Notes under the pieces: generated by a model
The model's database searches: none
What the model was told of the DNA's origin: nothing
What the model saw: only the letters and a program-made list of their open reading frames with translations
Source of the DNA: CAYFJO01 sp964343305
GTDB lineage: Bacteria; Planctomycetota; Planctomycetia; Pirellulales; Pirellulaceae
DNA: 23,730 nucleotides
Assembly: GCA_964343305.1 (NCBI GenBank)
Contig: CAYFJO010000143.1
Span: 1-23,730 of the forward strand
Direction of reading: 5' to 3'
Translations under genes and position numbers: made by a program
Shown: one piece after another, positions 15,352-22,296 of the stretch
Layout of the letters: each line of letters begins with the position of its first letter
Numbering within the stretch: position 1 is the stretch's first letter

Positions 15352-15799
15352 GATGGCTCCTCGAAGTGTGCAAATGTAATGTGTGAAAACATTGTCATTC
15401 GCTTGATGGACGAAGTCAATTCCCACGACGGTCGACTGGTCGATCCGTGGGCCACTTCGATCTCACGTCATTCAGCGTTGCTGCCCCTCGAATCTACAAA
15501 TATTGCTGGCTTTGGGCGATCGGCAGATGAGTTCTTACCCGCCGTAGTGGAACTCGCCAGAGTTCTTTCCCTCTGAAAAGGAATTCTGGCGAATTCCACT
15601 ACGGTAAATTCTCATCTGCCGCTCGCCTTGGCTTTTATCCGATCCAAATCCGGAATTCGTGTCGAAAAAAGATGACCAACCTGACTGGGCATTATCTGCA
15701 CATGGCAACCAGTCAAAACACGACCGCCATTTTGCTAGAGCACACTTCAAAACCTGTGTCGAAACGGGATAGGATCATCGTCTCGACAGCGCAAGAAAT
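15352..15799. other. Intergenic region between the two sulfatases
   Basis: About 450 bases without a supported gene. It carries the large palindrome at 15515-15627. A possible degenerate REP-like arm at about 15752-15772 resembles the arm at 1949-1967. No T-run terminator was seen behind the upstream sulfatase stop at 15800. Confidence 0.5.
15515..15627. repeat. Large REP-like doublet with extended arms
   Basis: The core arms 15543-15565 and 15581-15603 start CGTAGTGG and end CCACTACG; each is also an internal hairpin (GAACTC gcca GAGTTC; GAATTC tggc GAATTC). Outside them, 15515-15531 and 15611-15627 pair at 16 of 17 positions, so the whole 113-base element is one long inverted repeat. It has the same two-hairpin layout and GTAG heads as the elements at 2010, 11340 and 20069 but an unrelated core. 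Confidence 0.8.
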
Positions 15800-17338
15800 C
15801 TAGCGTCGCGGAGCACTGCGGCCGCTTTTTCGAGACTCATCCAGTTTGGACCTTAATTCCCGGACAATATTGGGGTGCTTGGTGTAGACGTTGGTCGTTT
15901 CGCCAGGATCGACCTCCAGGTCGTAGAGTTGTCCGGGCGCCTCCGATGCGGAGTTTTTCAATTGAAATGGTTTGAGATGTGGGCGTTCGTAGTTGTTTCC
16001 CCCCGAGCCTTGGTGATCCAAGTACTTCCAGGATCCACGGCGGATGGACAAAGCAAGGCTGATCGTCTGATGCAACGTGAAATCACGGATCGGTTTGTCG
16101 TCGGCTTGATCGCCGAGCAGCACGGGCAGGAAAGCAAAACTGTCTTCGGCTGCATCGTTTGGTAAGTCGGCATCGACGATGGCCGCACAGGTCGCCATCA
16201 GATCGGTCAAGCAAAACGTTTGGTCCGTGGAACTGTCTGGTTTGATTTTGCCTGGCCAGCGAGCGATCATGGGCACGCGATGGCCGCCTTCCCAGTTGTC
16301 TCGTTTCATCCCGCGCCAAGGCCGCGCGCCATCGTGGTCGTGATCCTTTCGCATGTTGATGACGCTGGCCACTTCGGGTCCGTTGTCGCTGGAAAACATC
16401 ACCAGCGTGTTGTCGGCAATTCCTAGCTTGTCGAGCGTCTTCATTAACTCGCCAACAACGTAGTCGAGTTCAAAAATAAAATCACCATGCGGCCCGGCGC
16501 CGGTCTTGCCTTTAAACCCATCAGCGGGAAACGATGGCAGGTGAACCGCCTGGCAGGAATGAAAGAGAAAGAACGGCTTGCCCGGTGTCTGCTTAACATG
16601 TTGCTGCAAAAACTGTTTGCTGCGATCAAGGAACACAAGGTCGACTTTTTCCAGATCGAAGTCAGACGCGATCATGCCTGGGCGATTGTCGCGCGAGTAA
16701 GGGTGCTTTGGCAGCGGCGATCGGTCGACGATTTTTGTCGGCGGCACCGGAATTTGATCGCCGTCCACCCAAGCGTACAACCAATCCGTTGTCGGACAAC
16801 AAACCGTGCCAAAGAATTGATCAAAACCACGATGAACCGGCGCGTCCGGAATTCGGCGTGAATAGTCGATTCGTTTGACGGGACCTAAGCCATTTTCATT
16901 AATTGGCTTCCCGTCCTTGTCAAAGAACGTCATGCCGATGTGCCACTTGCCGAACATCGCGGTGGTGTAACCTGCGTTTTGCAACATGCCGGGCAAGGTC
17001 AGCCGCGATGACTCTATCAAACACGGCCCGCCCGCGCCCGTGAAGACGCCTCGATATCCCGTGCGGAACGCCATGCGACCCGTCATCACGCTATAACGTG
17101 TCGGTGTGCAGACGGTCGACGGGCTATGAGCATCGGTGAACCGCATGCCTTGGGCGGCTAGTCGATCGAGATTTGGCGTGGGGACTTGCGACCGCGGGTT
17201 ATAGCAACCAACATCGCCATAGCCGAGGTCGTCGGCAAGAATGAAAACAATGTTGGGCCGGTCGTCTGCCGCATTGACTGCGAACGTAGGACTGGCGAGC
17301 AGCACAAAAGCGGTCAACAACAGAAGGCAAGTTCGCAT
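15800..17338 (-). CDS. Secreted arylsulfatase-like type-I sulfatase (CTPTR)
   Basis: A 512-residue exported sulfatase. Signal peptide 1-23 (cleavage near VNA-AD), RPNIVFILADDLGYGDVGCYN with metal ligands Asp36-Asp37, and active-site C77-T-P-T-R, a permitted Cys-x-Pro-x-Arg motif for formylglycine formation. GKWHIG and SSDNGPE (about residue 318) complete the metal and sulfate pocket. The overall pattern is that of arylsulfatase A-like enzymes; the substrate is unknown. Start: ATG of MRTCLLLL. The frame is open back to 17497, but that stretch contains the -10 box and a terminator hairpin and lacks a signal peptide. The leader carries a promoter and an intrinsic terminator (listed separately), so expression may be attenuated. 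Confidence 0.88.
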   Translation of the reverse strand: MRTCLLLLTAFVLLASPTFAVNAADDRPNIVFILADDLGYGDVGCYNPRSQVPTPNLDRLAAQGMRFTDAHSPSTVCTPTRYSVMTGRMAFRTGYRGVFTGAGGPCLIESSRLTLPGMLQNAGYTTAMFGKWHIGMTFFDKDGKPINENGLGPVKRIDYSRRIPDAPVHRGFDQFFGTVCCPTTDWLYAWVDGDQIPVPPTKIVDRSPLPKHPYSRDNRPGMIASDFDLEKVDLVFLDRSKQFLQQHVKQTPGKPFFLFHSCQAVHLPSFPADGFKGKTGAGPHGDFIFELDYVVGELMKTLDKLGIADNTLVMFSSDNGPEVASVINMRKDHDHDGARPWRGMKRDNWEGGHRVPMIARWPGKIKPDSSTDQTFCLTDLMATCAAIVDADLPNDAAEDSFAFLPVLLGDQADDKPIRDFTLHQTISLALSIRRGSWKYLDHQGSGGNNYERPHLKPFQLKNSASEAPGQLYDLEVDPGETTNVYTKHPNIVRELRSKLDESRKSGRSAPRR

Positions 17339-17379
17339 AGATTCGTTCGCCGACACCCAGAACTCGTTGCGATGATTGC

Positions 17380-17450
17380 AAAAAAAGAGCCCTTCGATAT
17401 GCCGACCGCGGTTTTGGGGCAGTGAGAGATGCGGGTCGACCGAAGGGCTC
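17380..17450 (-). terminator. Intrinsic terminator in the sulfatase leader (attenuator candidate)
   Basis: On the minus strand GAGCCCTTCG (17450-17441) pairs perfectly with CGAAGGGCTC (17396-17387) and is followed at once by seven Ts (complement of 17380-17386). An inner imperfect stem (17440-17431 region with 17409-17401) extends it. It lies about 30 bases downstream of the predicted transcription start and 42 bases before the sulfatase ATG. Alternatively it is simply the terminator of the PQQ gene ending at 17597, but then the promoter at 17489-17516 would fire straight into it. Confidence 0.75.
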
Positions 17451-17488
17451 GTCGTCCGGCAGTCGGGCAGAACGGCCGAACAAGAATT

Positions 17489-17516
17489 ATTATCCATAAT
17501 GAAATTGGCGTGTCAA
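17489..17516 (-). promoter_or_regulatory. Sigma70-type promoter upstream of the second sulfatase
   Basis: Minus strand: TTGACA (complement of 17511-17516), 16-base spacer, GATAAT (complement of 17489-17494), five of six for the -10 box. Predicted start of transcription is near 17481. It lies downstream of the PQQ gene stop and about 150 bases before the sulfatase ATG. Confidence 0.6.
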
Positions 17517-17596
17517 CGGTTTGCTCACAAGTATTCCCTCCCCAATTATGGTGGCTCGTAATGGCTAGGTTGCGAATCATGCAGTCAACCGATCGA

Positions 17597-18895
17597 TCAC
17601 TCTCCCGCTGCTTGTTCACCAATGCAATACAAGTTCTTTTCGCCGCGAAGGAAAATCTGGCCGTTGCTGATCGCCGGTGAGGCGTAGCAATACTCGCCCA
17701 ATTCATTTTCACCAACGACTTCCAGCTCCTTGCCCGGTCGCACCAACTTCATGATGCCGTCGTCGGCCAGGAAGTAAACCAGACCATCGGCGATGACCAA
17801 CGAAGCACTGTAATGCTTGCCCATGCGTTCCTGCCAGAACCTTTCGCCCGTCTGGGTGTCGAAACAATTCGCTGTGCCGCGATCGTCCGCCACGAACAAG
17901 AACTTTCCTGACAGGACTGGCGAGGGAACGTAGCAGCGAGCGTTCTTGGCGTGCCAGGCGACATGCGTTTCCGTCACGTTGCCCATGCCATCGGGGCGAA
18001 TCCCCATCACGTGGTAGGTTGGAAATCCTGCCGCCATATAAAACTTCTCGCCGTCGAACACGGGCGACGCGACATATTGCTCAGTCGGTCCGTCGATCTT
18101 CCAATAGCGCCGGCCCGTGTCCGGATCGTAGCTACAAAGGCAGCGGTCGCCCGAGATGAACATTTGCGTTCGTCCAGCAACATTGCGTATTAATGGTGTG
18201 ACATAGCTGCGCGTGTTGTGGTCGCGCTTGGTCTTCCAAACCGTTTCACCGTTCGATCGCTTCAGCGCAACGATATACGAATCGCCGTCATGGTCGCCGT
18301 TGACAATCACCATATCCTTGTACAGCACCGGGCAACTGCAATACCCGTGGCAACTGACGAAGTCGCCTGGCTTCACAAGCCACTGCTGTTTGCCTTCGAA
18401 ATCATAGGCTGCTACAACCATTTGACCCGGCGTGATCTTTCGTTGGCGACCGACATTTTTTGCGTCGACCAAATCCTCGCTGGCTTCGAGAAAAGTCACG
18501 TAGACCAACTTGCCATCTGTCGCTGGCGTTCCCGATGCAAAACTATTCAATCCGTGCTTGGATTCCAGAATCGACTTCACAACGTTTTGCTTCCAAAGCA
18601 TCTTGCCCGTTCGGCGATCGAGACACATCAGCACGCGCTGTTGGTCTGCTTCCAAGCAAGTGACAACAAAAAGCCGCTCGCCCCAAGTGATCGGCGACGA
18701 GTGTCCTTTGCCGGGGATCTCAGTTTTCCAAAGTATGTTTTCGCCTGACTTGCCATCCCACTTGGTTGGAACACTTTTTTCGTTGCTCGTTCCGTCGCCA
18801 CGCGGGCCTCGCCACGCTGGCCAGTCTTCCGAATTTGCGGCTTGAAATAACAGGGCAACGATCAACAACGCGAAAGACGGCGGAAGACGTAGCAT
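17597..18895 (-). CDS. Secreted PQQ-type beta-propeller protein
   Basis: A 432-residue exported protein: Sec signal 1-22 (LLIVALLFQAANS), no lipobox, so probably periplasmic or secreted. The propeller begins at once with EDWPAWRGPRGDG, the standard first blade of this family, and fills the whole protein; blade ends such as CLDRRTGKMLWKQ, LKRSNGETVWKT, SYDPDTGRRYWK and CFDTQTGERFWQ are regularly spaced. No catalytic residues are recognisable; family members are usually described as PQQ-binding-like. Start: ATG of MLRLPP with AAGGA about six bases upstream; an alternative start at 18946 adds a segment that spoils the signal peptide. It sits between a dehydrogenase and two sulfatases on the same strand. 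Confidence 0.85.
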   Translation of the reverse strand: MLRLPPSFALLIVALLFQAANSEDWPAWRGPRGDGTSNEKSVPTKWDGKSGENILWKTEIPGKGHSSPITWGERLFVVTCLEADQQRVLMCLDRRTGKMLWKQNVVKSILESKHGLNSFASGTPATDGKLVYVTFLEASEDLVDAKNVGRQRKITPGQMVVAAYDFEGKQQWLVKPGDFVSCHGYCSCPVLYKDMVIVNGDHDGDSYIVALKRSNGETVWKTKRDHNTRSYVTPLIRNVAGRTQMFISGDRCLCSYDPDTGRRYWKIDGPTEQYVASPVFDGEKFYMAAGFPTYHVMGIRPDGMGNVTETHVAWHAKNARCYVPSPVLSGKFLFVADDRGTANCFDTQTGERFWQERMGKHYSASLVIADGLVYFLADDGIMKLVRPGKELEVVGENELGEYCYASPAISNGQIFLRGEKNLYCIGEQAAGE

Positions 18896-19103
18896 GACGA
18901 TTCCTTCGGAAAGCATGGGGCAGGTTGAAATTGGCGGGATGCCCAATCGGCGGGCGATGAGGAATATGATGCTCTATTTCGGCTGCAAACTCAATACTTT
19001 GCTACGTCATTCCCCGATATCTTCGTTCCCTCATTCGGGACGATCTCCAACTCGACGTGCCAGACTTCCGATGTTCAGGAAAACTGCGGAAGTCCATGTT
19101 CGC
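18896..19103. other. Intergenic region behind the dehydrogenase
   Basis: 208 bases. An inverted repeat at 19063-19094 (GACTTCCG, 16-base loop, CGGAAGTC) starts ten bases after the dehydrogenase stop on the minus strand; it lacks a T-run, so it is a weak terminator candidate. No clear promoter was found for the PQQ gene. Confidence 0.4.
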
Positions 19104-20063
19104 TCATTTGAACACGGTGGGATTGACCACATGGTCAGGAATCTCACCCTTCAAACGAGCTGCAACTTGTTGCGTCGCTCGCTCACGCAGAACCTTGACG
19201 GATTCTGTCGAAACAAACGCCGCATGGGGAGTCACGATGACACGGGGATCGCAGTACGGTGGTTGCGATAAATCGGGCGGTTCGGGACTTTGAACGTCCA
19301 GCGCCGCGCCCGCGACTTGACCTTGATCGAGCGCTTCCGCGAGCGCGGTGTGGTCAATCAGATCGCCGCGCGAAGTATTGATCACGAAAGCGGTTGGTTT
19401 CATCGCGGCAAATTGCGGTGCGCCAATGATGGATCGCGTTTCGTCGGCCAGCGGCAAATGCAACGATACAAAATCGCTTTGCGCTACGAGTTCGGCGAGT
19501 GACCAGAATTCGACATCCGGAAAATCGGACGGCGTCCTGGTGTGGGCCATAACGCGCAGACCCAGAGCAATTGCCTTTTTGGCGACACACTGTCCGATGC
19601 GGCCGAAACCAACGATGCCCAAGGTTTTGCCTTTGATGCATCGAATCGGCAAGCCGGTGTTCAAATCATAGCGGCCGTTCATCGTTTCGTTGTGAAAAAA
19701 CGCTACCTTGCGAGCCAGGGCAAACAGCAAGGCGATCGTGTGCTCCGCAACCTCGGTCATACAATAATCCGGCACGTTCGTGACTGGGATGCCGCGCCGA
19801 GTGCAAGCGTCGATGTCGATGTTGTCCAACCCAATGCCGAACCGGGCCACAAGTTTGCAGCGGGTCGACGCGGCAATGACGGACTGGGGCACCTGCGCCC
19901 AACAGGTCATGATGGCATCCGCGTCGACGGCCAATTCCGAGAGCGTCTTGGCGTCCGAATCGGCAGCGACAATCAGTTCGCCGTCGATTTCGGATAGAAT
20001 CCGCGATTCGATCTCCAAATCGGGCCACGGGTAATCGACGATTAAGATTTTGAATGTTGACAT
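19104..20063 (-). CDS. D-isomer 2-hydroxyacid dehydrogenase (PGDH/CtBP-like)
   Basis: A 319-residue cytoplasmic NAD-dependent dehydrogenase. The Rossmann motif is G152-F-G154-R-I-G157, and the catalytic triad is Arg232 (VINTSRG), Glu261 (SPEP) and His280 (TPHAA). FGIGLDNIDIDACTRRGIPVTNVPDYC is the typical substrate-domain segment of the phosphoglycerate dehydrogenase/C-terminal-binding-protein branch. It lacks an ACT domain, so it is not full-length SerA; the physiological 2-hydroxyacid is unknown. Start: ATG of MSTFKILIVDYPWPD. The frame stays open upstream into the neighbouring gene but that part is antisense-like nonsense. No Shine-Dalgarno is visible: the bases from -6 to -26 are a REP hairpin. 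Confidence 0.88.
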   Translation of the reverse strand: MSTFKILIVDYPWPDLEIESRILSEIDGELIVAADSDAKTLSELAVDADAIMTCWAQVPQSVIAASTRCKLVARFGIGLDNIDIDACTRRGIPVTNVPDYCMTEVAEHTIALLFALARKVAFFHNETMNGRYDLNTGLPIRCIKGKTLGIVGFGRIGQCVAKKAIALGLRVMAHTRTPSDFPDVEFWSLAELVAQSDFVSLHLPLADETRSIIGAPQFAAMKPTAFVINTSRGDLIDHTALAEALDQGQVAGAALDVQSPEPPDLSQPPYCDPRVIVTPHAAFVSTESVKVLRERATQQVAARLKGEIPDHVVNPTVFK

Positions 20064-20068
20064 CTTGT

Positions 20069-20129
20069 GTAGGTCATGCCGTGCATGACAGACTTCGTGC
20101 TCGTCTTTGTCACGCGGAGCGTGACCTAC
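20069..20129. repeat. REP doublet (BIME-like), core type TCACGC
   Basis: Inverted units 20069-20089 (GTAGG, TCATGC, cgt, GCATGA) and 20109-20129 (GTCACGC..GCGTGAC, ending CCTAC), with a 19-base spacer. It occupies nearly the whole gap between the beta-helix protein and the dehydrogenase. The TAG of its right head is the stop codon of the upstream gene (20126-20128), and its left unit ends five bases before the dehydrogenase ATG. Confidence 0.85.
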
Positions 20130-22012
20130 GCTTCCTTTTTCAATACTCCCGACATGCCGACGACGAACAACGGCACGGCGATCCAACTCAACAGCGACGC
20201 GATCAATGCGTAGGCAGCATACGTAAACGGGATTGACTCGCCCCAGCACTCGATGTCCCGGGACGACGGCTGCCAGTCGTCGTCGACCATCAAGTTGATC
20301 ATGGGCAGATTTGTACGGACCGCCACCACCCAAGCGTCGGTGGCTCCCCACTCGCTCGGCCCATCGTCGCTCGTTTCGGCGACCGCCAGCAGCGATTGAT
20401 AATGCTCGGACATCTCCACGGAGCGCGGATTGGAAAACAAGACGACGGACAAAATTAACACCGGCACAAAGTAGAAAATTAACGGCCGATAGAAGTGGAT
20501 GCCGTAGCCGACCGTTAAGTCCAAAAACCAATCACTGATGCGCTGCAAAATGTTTTTAGTTCCTTGACGGCGATCGCGGCGACGCATGGCCAGATAGACC
20601 CGGTTGCCGGTGGCGTGGTCGCCGTGGTTTCGCAGCCAGTTTTCCATGAATACGTAGGTGCTCGATTGGAACGTTACGCTGGCCGACAACCAGCCGAGGT
20701 AATTGTTGCCGGGCAATGTGAGTTGTTGAAATTGAAATCCTTCCAGCTCGGTGCGATTGGGCAGCGACTCGAGCACATGCAGGTGGGTGATGCTGGCCAG
20801 CGTCAGATGCACTGCGTGTTCGCCCGTCGCCCGGCCATCAAGTTCCAACCGGCTGACCGTGGCCGCTTCGAGATCCAACACGCCTTGGATGCTGAGTTCC
20901 CGCTCGCCATCGTAACGCAGCACGAGGTCGTCGAACCGAGCTTTTTGCAAGTACGCGTCGCCCGCGATTCGTGACCCGGTCAGGTCGACGCCGCCGTCGA
21001 TTTTCGCGCCGACCATCCACAGTTGTCCCTCGATTTCCGTGCGATAACCGTCCAAAGGCGATGCCACCACACCGCCGTCGATCTGTGCATGCTGGGCAAC
21101 AACATTGCCACCGATCTTTGCACCAGCGATCGACAACTGACTGGCAATGTGAATCGCTGACAACCACAATCGTCCGCCGATGTCGGTGCGCGAGCCTTCT
21201 TCCGGCCGACAGAAAAAACCGCCGTCGATCATTGCCGATTCGGCCAACACGTCGCCGCCAATGTTCGCGCCACCCAGGTCGATCGCACCGGACGACTTTG
21301 CTCCGGTCAGCAAGACTTGTCCTTTGATTTCCGTGCGGTCACCACTTTGCGGTTTGCAAAACAATCCACTCTTCATCACGGCGTCTTCCAACAACAAGTC
21401 GCCACCGATTTGCGCACCGCTCATTTCGACCAGATCGCCAACTTGAATGCCGTACAGCCACACGTTGCCATTGATCGCGGATCGTTTCCCCCGTCGAGGC
21501 CGGCAAAACAAACTGCCGGCGACCTGTGCATTTTGCAAGCTCAGTTCGCCAGACATTCGCACTCCGCTCAAGTCAAGCTGGCCGTCGATCCGTGCGCCGC
21601 GAAAATTCAACCGCCCGTCCGCATCGAGACCGCCGGCGGAAAGATTGCCTGCCACTTGCAGTTGTTCCAGCGAAGCACCATCGCTGGGCACATCGCGAAT
21701 GGTGGCGTCTTCGAGTAACAATTGCCCGCCGATCCGAGCACCAAACATCCGCAAGCTGCGTTCGAACCGACAGCCACTCAAGGTCAACGACTTGGCAAAC
21801 TGCGCCTCACTGGCGTCAAACTTGCCGCGAAACGTGCATTGATGAAAGACGAGTTTGGCTTGAAAGCTGAGCGAGCTGAGATCAACGTCGCCTTCGATCG
21901 TGGCGGCGGAAAGTTCAAATGTGTCGTTTGGCTGCGCAGCTTGATCTCGCAACGCTTTGATCAAATCGGTTGCGGCGATGGGCGAGTTCGTCGAAAAACT
22001 TGGTGAATTCAT
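20126..22012 (-). CDS. Beta-helix repeat protein with C-terminal membrane domain
   Basis: A 628-residue protein of unknown function. Residues 35-160 hold short repeats of the style GARIGGQLLLEDA (pentapeptide/bactofilin-like solenoid). Residues 168-363 are four tandem repeats of exactly 49 residues, each (L/F)FCRPxxG.RTEI.GQLWL.GA.I then GA.IGGD; the fourth has lost the FC pair. A further beta region follows to about 470 with Trp/Tyr-rich segments, then transmembrane segments near 500-522 (PLIFYFVPVLILSVVLF) and 596-620 (YAAYALIASLLSWIAVPLFVV). A small loop with Trp and acidic residues lies between them, as in two-helix channel-like tails of pentapeptide membrane proteins. There is no signal peptide, so the solenoid is probably cytoplasmic. 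It could be a scaffold or a gated channel; both are inference. No good Shine-Dalgarno before the ATG. Confidence 0.7.
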   Translation of the reverse strand: MNSPSFSTNSPIAATDLIKALRDQAAQPNDTFELSAATIEGDVDLSSLSFQAKLVFHQCTFRGKFDASEAQFAKSLTLSGCRFERSLRMFGARIGGQLLLEDATIRDVPSDGASLEQLQVAGNLSAGGLDADGRLNFRGARIDGQLDLSGVRMSGELSLQNAQVAGSLFCRPRRGKRSAINGNVWLYGIQVGDLVEMSGAQIGGDLLLEDAVMKSGLFCKPQSGDRTEIKGQVLLTGAKSSGAIDLGGANIGGDVLAESAMIDGGFFCRPEEGSRTDIGGRLWLSAIHIASQLSIAGAKIGGNVVAQHAQIDGGVVASPLDGYRTEIEGQLWMVGAKIDGGVDLTGSRIAGDAYLQKARFDDLVLRYDGERELSIQGVLDLEAATVSRLELDGRATGEHAVHLTLASITHLHVLESLPNRTELEGFQFQQLTLPGNNYLGWLSASVTFQSSTYVFMENWLRNHGDHATGNRVYLAMRRRDRRQGTKNILQRISDWFLDLTVGYGIHFYRPLIFYFVPVLILSVVLFSNPRSVEMSEHYQSLLAVAETSDDGPSEWGATDAWVVAVRTNLPMINLMVDDDWQPSSRDIECWGESIPFTYAAYALIASLLSWIAVPLFVVGMSGVLKKEA

Positions 22013-22015
22013 GTT

Positions 22016-22243
22016 TTATAATTCATCATAAACATCCATCTCGGGTCGATTCTAATCTTCCGCAAACGTCTGCAATCGATGGCGCAAATCTGCGGCCTGT
22101 TGCTGGTCGATGCCGCGCTCGTTGAGATCGACGGAACTAGAGTCGAGAAACGTCACAATGACGCGCCCGGAAACGTCACCTGGGACGGACTCGAGAAGTT
22201 CGACTTTACCGTCACGATATACGCCTTCGATAGATTTGAGCAT
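22016..22243 (-). pseudogene. Small antitoxin-like gene interrupted by an amber codon
   Basis: The frame from ATG (AGGAG about eight bases upstream) reads MLKSIEGVYRDGKVELLE, then GRVIVTFL and GIDQQQAADLRHRLQTFAED, and meets TAG at 22052-22054 after 63 residues. Beyond the TAG the same frame continues NRPEMDVYDEL and stops at TAA (22016-22018), three bases before the next gene. Small proteins of this type in cyanobacteria and planctomycetes, as I remember them, read FAEDW..PEM..YD, so the amber codon stands where Trp (TGG) is expected. This looks like a recent nonsense change or a base error. The 63-residue product may still work, since only the tail is lost. The family is often annotated antitoxin-like; no toxin partner is adjacent. 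Confidence 0.6.
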
Positions 22244-22296
22244 TGTCTTGTCTCCTCACCTTCATTCTACCGCGATCTGATGTAGCAAAACATAGG

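Noticed and set aside
15535..15750. A 71-codon minus-strand frame between the sulfatases
   Set aside because: It mostly translates the large palindrome and flanking non-coding sequence, without a ribosome-binding site or family features.
17339..17497. N-terminal extension of the second sulfatase
   Set aside because: The frame is open but contains a terminator hairpin and begins within the -10 box of the predicted promoter; the signal peptide begins at 17338.
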